Source: Leptospira idonii
Lineage (GTDB): Bacteria > Spirochaetota > Leptospiria > Leptospirales > Leptospiraceae
Direction: 5' to 3'
DNA: 64,000 bases
Assembly (NCBI RefSeq): GCF_004770995.1
Contig: NZ_RQHW01000047.1
Coordinates: 62,001 to 126,000 of the forward strand
A program made the position numbers and the translations under genes. The notes under the pieces are model-generated. The model worked only from the letters and a program-made list of their open reading frames with translations, made no database searches and had not been told where the DNA came from. This document shows, one piece after another, positions 8,804 to 16,441 of this stretch. Numbering within the stretch: the first letter of the stretch is position 1; every line of letters begins with the position of its first letter.

Positions 8804-10088
8804 CTGCTTCCTCAAAACGATTCAGTTTTCTCAGAACGGATCTTTTCGTTTCTCTGTAAGTTTGCATAATTTGGAGTTTTGTTCCGCCTACACTTCGTTC
8901 ATCGACATTTCTCAATTTGGGCTGCAAAGAATCCAAAATGGCAAGTGCTTTTTTGTTCTCTCCTAATTTATGATAACATTGTGATTCTCTGAGTATCGAC
9001 TCGAACTGGTGCACAAGAAGGGCAGGTAGATTGACATCTTCATCTTCCGAAGCGAGTTTGATGTTCGCCGCTTCTCTGAATTCCAAAATTCCTTTTTTAT
9101 AATAAACAGGATCTTCGGCACCCAATTGATAAAACAACTCTCCTCGTCTGAATCGGAATTTCAGATATTCTCTTTCATTGTTTCCTACGAAGTATAAAAT
9201 TCTTTCGTAAACGGAATCCATCTCCTTGGGAGAAAAAGACTTCATTCCGGTCAATAGAATTTGTCGAAGAAGGGATTCCAAATAATCGTTAGGTGAAACA
9301 TCTTCATAACCGCTTCTTTTGATTACGGAAAGAGCGATGCTTCTCTTTTGAATGTCTGTCAGTCCGGATGGAAGTTTTTCCTCTTTTTCTAATAGATGTA
9401 AAACATAGTTTTCCGTTTCCATCATATGGGTTTTATAAGCCAGCAGAATCTCAGCAGGACGGCATACCGCCCAAGAAACGGATTCAATTCTTTTAGGAAC
9501 TGTAAAGTCAGGGCCTGAGAACCGCATGGCTCTTTTATAATAATCGAGTGCTTCTAAAACAGATTCGATATGGGAGTTCCAATAGTCTTTCGGATTGGGA
9601 CCCAATGTGAGTTCATCCGGGGAGGAAATTTTTTGAAATAAGGGAGATCCCCATTCCATCGCTTTTTCTCTCCAAGTGAGTTCTAAAAAAACTTCTTCGA
9701 CATGTTCTTTGGATCGAAAATATAAACAGGACTTTTCCATCAGATGCAGGTCTAAAGGAAGAACTACAGATTTTGAATTTTCTTCATTGAGTATAAAATT
9801 CGAGATTTTGGCGATGAAATTGCTGTCCCCTTCCTTTCTTCCTTCCAGGATGGAGTCACCTTTGGCCACAAGTTCCCTTGTTATGGCAGGGTTTGGATAT
9901 CCGAATAACGAGTTATAATAGAGAGTGAGATCCGCAAGTAAGGTGTCTTTGTTTTGTAAAACCCACGGGAAAGTGATTGCCCATACAAGAAGAACAGCAA
10001 GAATGTATTTTAAATTTTCTCGTAAGATCTGGTTCAAGGAATGTCCCTGTTCCCGAACTTTCCCGGAATCCACGGATGTTTCAAGCAA
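8781..10088 (-). CDS. Membrane-anchored helical-repeat (TPR-like) protein
   Basis: The product of about 435 residues has one membrane segment near the N-terminus (about 30-48, ILAVLLVWAITFPWVL) and a long soluble part rich in paired amphipathic helices. The C-terminal third (YYKKGILEFREA, CYHKLGENKKALAILDSL) looks like TPRs. It is the first gene of the six-gene operon and overlaps the desulfurase gene. The start is uncertain: the longest frame uses TTG 10088, with GTG 10073 and TTG 10037 as alternatives, because the opposite-strand gene starts at 10076. It could act as the TPR partner that CHAT proteases usually carry in cis. Confidence 0.75.
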   Translation of the reverse strand: MLETSVDSGKVREQGHSLNQILRENLKYILAVLLVWAITFPWVLQNKDTLLADLTLYYNSLFGYPNPAITRELVAKGDSILEGRKEGDSNFIAKISNFILNEENSKSVVLPLDLHLMEKSCLYFRSKEHVEEVFLELTWREKAMEWGSPLFQKISSPDELTLGPNPKDYWNSHIESVLEALDYYKRAMRFSGPDFTVPKRIESVSWAVCRPAEILLAYKTHMMETENYVLHLLEKEEKLPSGLTDIQKRSIALSVIKRSGYEDVSPNDYLESLLRQILLTGMKSFSPKEMDSVYERILYFVGNNEREYLKFRFRRGELFYQLGAEDPVYYKKGILEFREAANIKLASEDEDVNLPALLVHQFESILRESQCYHKLGENKKALAILDSLQPKLRNVDERSVGGTKLQIMQTYRETKRSVLRKLNRFEEADEIPLSQ

Positions 10089-12100
10089 TTAACCATATCA
10101 AAATCCAATTCCTTCCAATTTTATTCTTTTTGTTTCTGGTTTCTTCGCAGACCTTGGGAGAGTCCGAAAAAGAGAATGTTTCGTGCAGCATTCTGGAGAA
10201 AGGAGTCCCTATGGATTATCTACTTTCCAGGGGATTTCAAGAACAGGCAGATGCCTATCAAAACTTCGGAAGGGGCAGGCAGGATGCCGGCAAAAAAAGC
10301 CTTCAGGAATCAGTATCGTTTTTGGAAAAATTCCATATTTGTAGGGAAGAACAGAAAGAAGGTCCTACTTATCTTAGTTCCTATTCTTTGGCTCTCAATT
10401 ATTTAGAGTTAGGTGATATTAATTCCGCAGATCGTTGGAGCGATATAGCTTACCGAATTTTTTCTCCTCCTTCCGTTCCTACCAAAGAAAGCATTCTGCT
10501 TCGCGCCAGAACCTTGAGAGAAAAAGGAGATTTTGCGGGAGCGATCGGAGTTTTAGAAACGAATCACTTCGACTTTCCTTTTGATTCTCAGTTTTTGGGA
10601 AGTTTGGGAGACTTCACTTACGAAGCAAAACTTTGGAACAAATCCCTTTTGTATTATACTTCTCTTCTGGATACCATCATCAAAAGAGAAGGAAACCTGG
10701 ATCCTAAAATCAGAGCAAAAATCAATCGTAACTTAGGCGATCTCAACTACAAACTGGATTATCCTAAAAAAGCACGAAAACATTATTTGGAATATTTGGA
10801 TTTTGCCAAAACGGATATGGAGGCATTGTTCAGTGTCGCTCAAATCGATTTTTTGTTAGGTGATTTTGCCTCCGCTAAAAAATACTTAAACCGCATCAGA
10901 GAAATCAATCCTAGGGATCTGGAAGCCTCCCATATGTTGGGAGAGATTTGGTTTATCGATGCGAGAGAGAGTGCTTTTGCATATTTTGAAATTCTAAATA
11001 AAGAAAAAAAGATCCCGAAAGAAGGAGTGATCCGTTATCTATATCAAATCTTGACGGGAGATACCTCGGATTTGGAAGAAAAGCTGATCTCTCTGTCCGC
11101 AAAGAATCCCAACCGTCTTTCTTTAAGAATCGCTTTGCAGGAAGTGATTTCAGTAAAAGATCCGAAACGAAAGTTTAAGGCTTATACGGAAGCAGGACAA
11201 ATCGCTTTTCAACTGAGACAATATGTGACTGCGAAAAATTCGTTCCAAAAGGCACTGGTTTTGGCGAAAAAGGAAGAGTCTCTTTCCGGGAACATTTCTT
11301 TGATTCTGGAAAAAATATCTTATTGCGATGAAAATTTAGGTAACGTCCATCATGCGGTTCTTAATGTTCGAAAGGCTATTTCGGAAGCCAAAACGGAGGA
11401 GGGTAAAAATGCGCATGAGTTCCGACTGGCATATCTACTTTCCAATTCCGCAGTGAAAAAATACGATGCTTCCCTTTCCGTAAGTGGTTCTTTGATCGCA
11501 AAACAACCTTCTTATGCTCCTTATTATTATCTCAGAGGGCTCACTTATCTTCAAAAGGAAAACTACAAAGCCGGTTTGAAAGATTTTGATAAAGCTGTGA
11601 GTTTGGAACAGAACAATGCCATTTATTTATTCTATAGAGCGATGGCTTACGATAAATTGAACGATTTTCCGAATGCGGAAAAAGACCTGCTTCTTTCCAT
11701 GGAATCCAATCCTGACGGTTCCAATACATACAATTATTTGGGATATTTGTATGCGGAGAAAGGAATCAAAAAGGATAAATCTCTTACCTACTTGAAAAAA
11801 GCAGTCGAACTAGAACCGGATAACGCCGCTTATTTGGACAGTTTGGGATGGATCTATTTCAAGTCGGGGCATTTGAAAGAAGCTTTGGTGTATCTATTGT
11901 TTGCTGAGAATATTTCCACTGCCAGGGATGCATTTGATCCTGTGATTTCCGATCATATCGGAGATGTCTATCATTCCAAAAAAGATTTGGTGAATGCTTT
12001 GGCGTATTGGGAAAAATCCATGGCCAAAACAGAAAATGCGAAAGAGAAAATTAAAATTCAAACTAAAATAAAATCTGCCAATAAGGAACTCTCCGAATGA
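10076..12100 (+). CDS. Exported TPR-repeat protein
   Basis: The 674-residue protein is mostly tetratricopeptide repeats. From ATG 10076 it starts with a signal peptide (MFQAINHIKIQ followed by a hydrophobic core and SQTLGES). The clearest repeats are in the C-terminal half, such as YYYLRGLTYLQKENYKAGL and the next YLFYRAMAYDKLNDFPNA unit. A longer frame opens at 9977 but lacks the signal peptide at its N-terminus and runs over the divergent gene, so it was rejected. It resembles outer-membrane lipoprotein assembly or secretion scaffolds. The next gene starts in an ATGA overlap and encodes a LolB-like lipoprotein. Confidence 0.86.
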   Translation: MFQAINHIKIQFLPILFFLFLVSSQTLGESEKENVSCSILEKGVPMDYLLSRGFQEQADAYQNFGRGRQDAGKKSLQESVSFLEKFHICREEQKEGPTYLSSYSLALNYLELGDINSADRWSDIAYRIFSPPSVPTKESILLRARTLREKGDFAGAIGVLETNHFDFPFDSQFLGSLGDFTYEAKLWNKSLLYYTSLLDTIIKREGNLDPKIRAKINRNLGDLNYKLDYPKKARKHYLEYLDFAKTDMEALFSVAQIDFLLGDFASAKKYLNRIREINPRDLEASHMLGEIWFIDARESAFAYFEILNKEKKIPKEGVIRYLYQILTGDTSDLEEKLISLSAKNPNRLSLRIALQEVISVKDPKRKFKAYTEAGQIAFQLRQYVTAKNSFQKALVLAKKEESLSGNISLILEKISYCDENLGNVHHAVLNVRKAISEAKTEEGKNAHEFRLAYLLSNSAVKKYDASLSVSGSLIAKQPSYAPYYYLRGLTYLQKENYKAGLKDFDKAVSLEQNNAIYLFYRAMAYDKLNDFPNAEKDLLLSMESNPDGSNTYNYLGYLYAEKGIKKDKSLTYLKKAVELEPDNAAYLDSLGWIYFKSGHLKEALVYLLFAENISTARDAFDPVISDHIGDVYHSKKDLVNALAYWEKSMAKTENAKEKIKIQTKIKSANKELSE

Positions 12101-12909
12101 GTTTAATTACCCGTCCGTCTTTTGTTTCCCTGATTCTTTCCGTAATCTTTCTTTCCTCTTTTTCCTGTAAAGGAGCGGAAGTGGAAGATGTGAATTTCAT
12201 CGGAAAAGACTCCTCCAAATACGCTTCACCGAACGATCCGAACGCAAAAGCGCTCCTTTCCGATATCGCCAAACAATCCGATGTTTATTCTTCCTTTAGG
12301 GGAGAATTTACGATGAACATTCAGGTATTTGTTCCTAAAAAAGACAAATTCACGGTGGATGGAAAAATATTTTTCTCCAAAAATTCCGGTCTTGTGAAAA
12401 TCCAACTGATGGATACTTTTTTCGGTTTGGTGTTTTCCGAACTGATCGCAAGTCCTACTGAAATTAAGATCAAATCCTCCGGTTCCGATCAAATCGTAAC
12501 CCAGCCTATGGGAGATTTGATGCTTCAAGATCCCAATACTAAAAAATCAATTCAGTTGCCTTTCCCTGTCATTTATCAGTATCTAACGGGAAGTTTTTCC
12601 TCGGAGATCACCTCGCCTAAAGCTCGTTTTTTGATGAAAGAAAATCGAATTCTTTTGGAGAAAAAGGACGGAGTTTATGAATACTTTTTCGAATCCGCTC
12701 AATTGAATCGAATCGAACTCGTTAGTCCTGCCAGAGGATTGAAAGCGATCTCTCTTGTGAAAGAAAAAGATACCAAACTCATCCATCCTCCCAAAAGCAT
12801 TCTGACGAAAGTGACTCCTATCGGGGAAGAGAAAGAGAATGTTTTGATTCTCATCGGAATGAAAAAAACGGTCAAAACGGAAGTTTCCGATTCTGTATTT
12901 AAGTTTTAG
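12097..12909 (+). CDS. LolB/DUF4292-like outer-membrane lipoprotein (candidate)
   Basis: The 270-residue protein has a signal peptide ending in a lipobox-like SSFSC, giving a lipidated N-terminal Cys at about 28. The mature part alternates strands in the manner of the LolA/LolB half-barrel fold (for example GEFTMNIQVFVP, DGKIFFSKNSGLVKIQL, YEYFFESAQLNRIEL). In other bacteria LolB receives lipoproteins from LolA and inserts them in the outer membrane, often next to a TPR gene. The match here is by pattern, not by a signature motif, so the role is tentative. It is coupled to the TPR gene upstream. Confidence 0.6.
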   Translation: MSLITRPSFVSLILSVIFLSSFSCKGAEVEDVNFIGKDSSKYASPNDPNAKALLSDIAKQSDVYSSFRGEFTMNIQVFVPKKDKFTVDGKIFFSKNSGLVKIQLMDTFFGLVFSELIASPTEIKIKSSGSDQIVTQPMGDLMLQDPNTKKSIQLPFPVIYQYLTGSFSSEITSPKARFLMKENRILLEKKDGVYEYFFESAQLNRIELVSPARGLKAISLVKEKDTKLIHPPKSILTKVTPIGEEKENVLILIGMKKTVKTEVSDSVFKF

Positions 12910-12915
12910 GGTTTC

Positions 12916-14073
12916 ATGCCTGCGCTGAGGAAATCTTTATTCTTCTTTTCTCTCGTTTTTCTTTGTTTTACGGGAGTTCCTGCGCAGGAAGAAACTGAAG
13001 ATTTCGAAACGATCCTGCTTCCTCCCGTCGAAGACTATTATCGTTTTAAAACGGATACCGGAAGCGGATATAAAATCACCGGAACCACCAAAGTTTGGGT
13101 AGGCGGTGATGTGATGTTCAATTGGGGAGTCAGAGATGCGATGCGTGCTCCTGATCCTCTTTTGGCATTTCGTAGTTTTTCCTCCTGGCTTTCCGGTATG
13201 GACTACCGATTCCTCAACTTGGAAACTCCTGTACTTAAAAAGGCACCTAGTGCAGATAAGATGAAATCTTACGTTTTTTACGGAGAAAAAGACGATTTGA
13301 ATCTTCTGAAAGATATGAAGATCGACGGTGTTTCTCTTGCGAACAATCATACTATGGATTTCGGAGAAACAGGCCTCTTCGAAACTCTTTCTCTTTTGGA
13401 TGAATATAAAATCCCTTATTCAGGTGCGGGAAAAAACGAAGCTGAATCTTTGAAGCCTCTCAGTTTCACAACGCACGGAAAAGAATTTAGAATTTTTTCT
13501 TTTTCGGATACGGGAGAAACCAGACTTTTTTCCGGACCTCGTTCTCCCGGAGCCGCTTATTTCAGAGTGAGCACTGCGGAAAGACTCATCAAAAAATCAA
13601 AACAGAATCATGTGAATTTACTTTCTTTGCATTGGGGTGTGGAATACAGTCCCGAGCCTACGGATGTGCAACGTAAGACGGCAAAGTATTTGGTGCAAGC
13701 AGGGTATCAGGCGATCATAGGACATCATCCTCATATCCCTCAAGGCATAGAAGTTTTTCCCAAAGGAGTAGTGATTTATTCTTTGGGAAACTTTTTCTTC
13801 GGCTCCAAAAATCAATACCTCAAACACAATATATCCGCTATCCTTCATTTTAAAAATGGAACACTTGTTTGTGTGGAAGTGGTTCCCGTTTTCGGAAAAC
13901 ATCAAACCGTGCAAGGAGGGCTTTATTTTTCTCCTTTAGGGCCGAAGGAAGCGGAGGAATTCTTAAAGGAATATTCCGTCCTCTGTAAAAACTTAGGAAC
14001 CGATTTGGAAATTTCGGGGGGAAGAGGTTATGTTTTTTTGGACAAGGAGCTGAAGGCTAAACTGAATCCGTAA
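12916..14073 (+). CDS. CapA-family (PGA_cap) metallophosphatase-like protein
   Basis: The 385-residue exported protein (signal peptide ending at about VPAQEE) has the ordered motifs of the CapA/PgsA calcineurin-like family: GGDVMFNWG, NLETP, SLANNHTMDFG, SLHWGVEY and GHHPHIPQG, with the metal-binding Asp, Asn and His residues intact. CapA proteins take part in polyglutamate capsule synthesis, but many members occur without other cap genes, as here, and have unknown substrates. It starts 6 bp after the lipoprotein gene. Its 3' end overlaps the convergent gene by 46 bp. Confidence 0.88.
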   Translation: MPALRKSLFFFSLVFLCFTGVPAQEETEDFETILLPPVEDYYRFKTDTGSGYKITGTTKVWVGGDVMFNWGVRDAMRAPDPLLAFRSFSSWLSGMDYRFLNLETPVLKKAPSADKMKSYVFYGEKDDLNLLKDMKIDGVSLANNHTMDFGETGLFETLSLLDEYKIPYSGAGKNEAESLKPLSFTTHGKEFRIFSFSDTGETRLFSGPRSPGAAYFRVSTAERLIKKSKQNHVNLLSLHWGVEYSPEPTDVQRKTAKYLVQAGYQAIIGHHPHIPQGIEVFPKGVVIYSLGNFFFGSKNQYLKHNISAILHFKNGTLVCVEVVPVFGKHQTVQGGLYFSPLGPKEAEEFLKEYSVLCKNLGTDLEISGGRGYVFLDKELKAKLNP

Positions 14074-14795
14074 TGGAACCAAGTGAGGCAAAGTCCTACC
14101 GCCATCAAAGGAAAACCGATCTCCAATAGATTGGTTTTGAAAATGGAAAACAATCCTAGAAAAAATGCGGTCACAAAAAGAACGGAGGATATCCTCAGTA
14201 GAATTCCTCTTTCGTATAACCAGAAATAGATGCCGATGGTTCCCACATAGGCAAGAAGACAAAACCATTTCAACTGTGCTGTGGGTTTGAGGTATTCCAA
14301 AGAAGGAAGCATCTCTTCTGCGGTTTTCGCATCGAGTAGATTTAAGATCAGTATGTTTTCCACAAGATCCGCAAAGCCGCCGATCACAAGAACTGCGATC
14401 ATACCCACGAAAATTTTCATAAATATGGGACGGACTCTTCTTCCTGAATAATGACCGGTATAGGCGAGAAACGCCATATAACAAAAGATAAATCCGAAAT
14501 CGAAATAATGAAGGATTCTATAAGAGGAGGTGATGTTTGCAAACTCTTCGTTTTCCATCACTCCGATGATGTCTTGGACATGTTTGGGGGTTTCCGCTGT
14601 TTCCAAGGCTAAGATGGGAGAGCTGAAGCCGGAGTGGTTCTCGGAAAATGGCTCTCTGGGGGTAAAATGGTTTAAAAAACCGGCATAAAGAGAGAGAAAT
14701 AAGCCGAGACCAAGACCCCAAAATTCAGGAAAATTGATTTTTTCACCCATGAAGATGCTACTAGACCAGGAAATCAGGCAATTCCAGAGAACCAA
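14028..14795 (-). CDS. Polytopic inner-membrane protein of unknown function
   Basis: The frame encodes up to 255 residues; ATG 14750 (MGEKINFPEF) is an alternative start. About five or six membrane helices can be seen, including FWGLGLGLFLSLYAGFL, IFVGMIAVLVIGGFADL and WFCLLAYVGTIGIYFWL. A soluble loop with ETAETPKHVQDIIGVMENEE precedes the second helix. No family is recognised. It overlaps the CapA gene tail to tail by 46 bp and lies alone on this strand. Confidence 0.72.
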   Translation of the reverse strand: MVLWNCLISWSSSIFMGEKINFPEFWGLGLGLFLSLYAGFLNHFTPREPFSENHSGFSSPILALETAETPKHVQDIIGVMENEEFANITSSYRILHYFDFGFIFCYMAFLAYTGHYSGRRVRPIFMKIFVGMIAVLVIGGFADLVENILILNLLDAKTAEEMLPSLEYLKPTAQLKWFCLLAYVGTIGIYFWLYERGILLRISSVLFVTAFFLGLFSIFKTNLLEIGFPLMAVGLCLTWFHYGFSLAFSSLSKKT

Positions 14796-14861
14796 GAAGA
14801 AATTCCATTGACCGGCACCTGAGAGCGAAAAACCCTAGTTTTTAATACTATTTTATTCTTC

Positions 14862-14902
14862 TACTCCCAGGCCATCTCGCGATGGGAGTATACCCATAGG
14901 AG
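14862..14902 (+). promoter_or_regulatory. rpsF leader with two mutually exclusive hairpins
   Basis: TACTCCCA (14862-14869) can pair perfectly with TGGGAGTA (14883-14890). ATGGG (14882-14886), part of the same right arm, can instead pair with CCCAT (14893-14897), which abuts the Shine-Dalgarno AGGAG (14898-14902) of rpsF. Only one structure can form at a time. In other bacteria rpsF mRNA leaders bind the S6:S18 complex and autoregulate the operon; whether this leader belongs to that class is inferred from position only. Confidence 0.5.
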
Positions 14903-14906
14903 AAAC

Positions 14907-15182
14907 ATGAGAAACTACGAAATCACGAACATCATTCGTGAAGGCGCTGTGGAAGAAACGAAGTCTGCCATTAAAGACATTCTTTCCAAGCACACTGTCA
15001 CGATCCAAAACGAAGAAGACTGGGGTTCTAAAAGACTTTGGCACCCAATCGGTCAAGACGAGCAAGGCCATTTTACATTGATTAAATGCCAAGGCTCTCC
15101 AAGTGAGATTTCAAAAATCGAACACGAGTTTAAACTCAACGTTAATATCCTTAAAAGTTTAGTGATCCGCTCCCATGGCTAA
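14907..15182 (+). CDS. rpsF: 30S ribosomal protein S6
   Basis: The 91-residue protein begins MRNYEITNII and fits bacterial S6, which pairs with S18 on the platform of the 30S subunit. AGGAG precedes the ATG by 4 bp. It is first in the conserved rpsF-ssb-rpsR-rplI-dnaB order, and its end overlaps ssb by 8 bp. The short length, without the acidic C-terminal tail of enterobacterial S6, is usual outside Proteobacteria. Confidence 0.95.
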   Translation: MRNYEITNIIREGAVEETKSAIKDILSKHTVTIQNEEDWGSKRLWHPIGQDEQGHFTLIKCQGSPSEISKIEHEFKLNVNILKSLVIRSHG

Positions 15183-15612
15183 CGATCTCAACAAAGTCCT
15201 TCTCATCGGTCGTATGACCCGTGACCCCGAGTTCAAATCGATCAACGGAAGTTCTGTCGTCAATTTTTCATTGGCAAACAACAGAATCTACGTATCCAAC
15301 GGGGAGAAGAAAGAGGAAACTCATTACTTCGATTGCGTAGCATGGGGAAGACTTGCAGACATACTGAAACAGTATGCTGGGAAAGGTAAGCAGGTTGCGA
15401 TTGAAGGTAGACTTCAACAGCAAACTTGGGAAACTCCCGAAGGAAAAAAAGCTTCTAAAATCCGCGTTTATGTTGAGTCAGCTCAACTGTTAGGCGGACA
15501 AGGCGGCGGTTCCGGTGGAGGAGACCGAGGCGGAGATTATGCACCACAAGATTCCGGTATGGGTGGTGGATACGATGATAGTTATGCCGGAGACGATGAC
15601 ATTCCATTTTAA
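15175..15612 (+). CDS. ssb: Single-stranded DNA-binding protein
   Basis: The 145-residue protein has the OB-fold at about residues 1-108 (LNKVLLIGRMTRDPEFK, FSLANNR, THYFDCVAWGRLADIL, GKGKQVAIEGRLQQQTWE). A glycine-rich linker follows and the C-terminal tip is acidic (YAGDDDIPF), the standard docking peptide for replication and repair partners. It lies between rpsF and rpsR as in many bacteria. Confidence 0.96.
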   Translation: MANDLNKVLLIGRMTRDPEFKSINGSSVVNFSLANNRIYVSNGEKKEETHYFDCVAWGRLADILKQYAGKGKQVAIEGRLQQQTWETPEGKKASKIRVYVESAQLLGGQGGGSGGGDRGGDYAPQDSGMGGGYDDSYAGDDDIPF

Positions 15613-15624
15613 TAGGTAATTCAA

Positions 15625-15966
15625 ATGAGCGAAACAACAGTTGATGAAACAAGAGTAGATTCCCGCGAAAGTATGGAGTCTATGGACGACGATGAAAAAG
15701 GCGGTTTCCGTGGAAAGGACGGAGAAGGCAAATTCGGTCGTAAAAATGCAAAATACAAGAAGAAAGTTTGCAAGTTCTGTGCAGACAAAGCCCTTCTTGC
15801 AGGACTAGATTACAAAAGAGTCGATATCTTGGAGAGATTCGTTACCAATAGAGGTAAAATCATCCCTAGAAGAATTACCGGAACTTGCGCAAAACACCAA
15901 AGAGTTTTGGCTCGCGAGATTCGTAAATCCAGATCGATCGGACTACTTCCGTTCAAGGTTCTGTAG
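15625..15966 (+). CDS. rpsR: 30S ribosomal protein S18 with acidic N-terminal extension
   Basis: The C-terminal 70 residues are typical S18 ([45 protein letters not shown]). The paired cysteines CKFC and the later CAKH form the zinc-site version of the protein. The first 40 residues are an acidic, Ser/Glu/Asp-rich extension that the usual 75-residue S18 lacks. The ATG is preceded by TAGGTAATT. S18 partners S6, encoded two genes upstream. Confidence 0.95.
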   Translation: MSETTVDETRVDSRESMESMDDDEKGGFRGKDGEGKFGRKNAKYKKKVCKFCADKALLAGLDYKRVDILERFVTNRGKIIPRRITGTCAKHQRVLAREIRKSRSIGLLPFKVL

Positions 15967-15976
15967 GAGATAAACT

Positions 15977-16423
15977 ATGAAAGTAATTCTACAAAAAGAC
16001 GTATTGAACTTAGGTGATGCGGGGGATTTGAAAGAAGTTGCGGACGGTTATGCTCGTAACTTCTTGATTCCTAGAAGACTTGCTGTTCGTGCAAACGACG
16101 GTAATACGAAAGTTGCTCTTCACCAAAAAAGACTCGCTGACCTAAAACGTGAGAAACGCACAAAAGTTATGAAAGACTTGAGTGCTTCTATCGAAGGCAA
16201 AACTTACGAAGTAAAAGTAAAAGTCGGAGAAAACGATAAACTTTTCGGTTCTGTAACTGCAAACGATATCGTTCTTGCGATTAAAAAAACAGGCGTAGAA
16301 ATCGACAAAAGAAAACTCGATTTGGGCGAACCATTGAAAGCATTGGGCGAATTTAAAATTAAAGTTCGTTTGGCGGAAGGTGTTGCTCCTCAAATCCTAG
16401 TTAAAGTAGTCGGCGAAGCCTAA
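15977..16423 (+). CDS. rplI: 50S ribosomal protein L9
   Basis: The 148-residue protein shows the L9 N-terminal domain (MKVILQKDVLNLGDAGDLKEV, then YARNFLIPRRLA), the long connecting helix rich in Lys/Arg, and the C-terminal domain (EVKVKVGENDKLFGSVTANDI). The length is normal. A GGAG ribosome binding site lies before the ATG, 10 bp after the rpsR stop. Confidence 0.96.
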   Translation: MKVILQKDVLNLGDAGDLKEVADGYARNFLIPRRLAVRANDGNTKVALHQKRLADLKREKRTKVMKDLSASIEGKTYEVKVKVGENDKLFGSVTANDIVLAIKKTGVEIDKRKLDLGEPLKALGEFKIKVRLAEGVAPQILVKVVGEA

Positions 16424-16441
16424 TTTTCATCAGGGTTCTCT

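Noticed and set aside
9977..10075. N-terminal extension of the exported TPR protein
   Set aside because: It precedes the signal peptide, which begins at ATG 10076, and is antisense to the divergent gene.
13993..14484. 163-codon minus-strand ORF in another frame of the 14028 gene
   Set aside because: It is out of frame with a better membrane-protein ORF and its Arg/Cys/Ser-rich translation has no domain or start signal.
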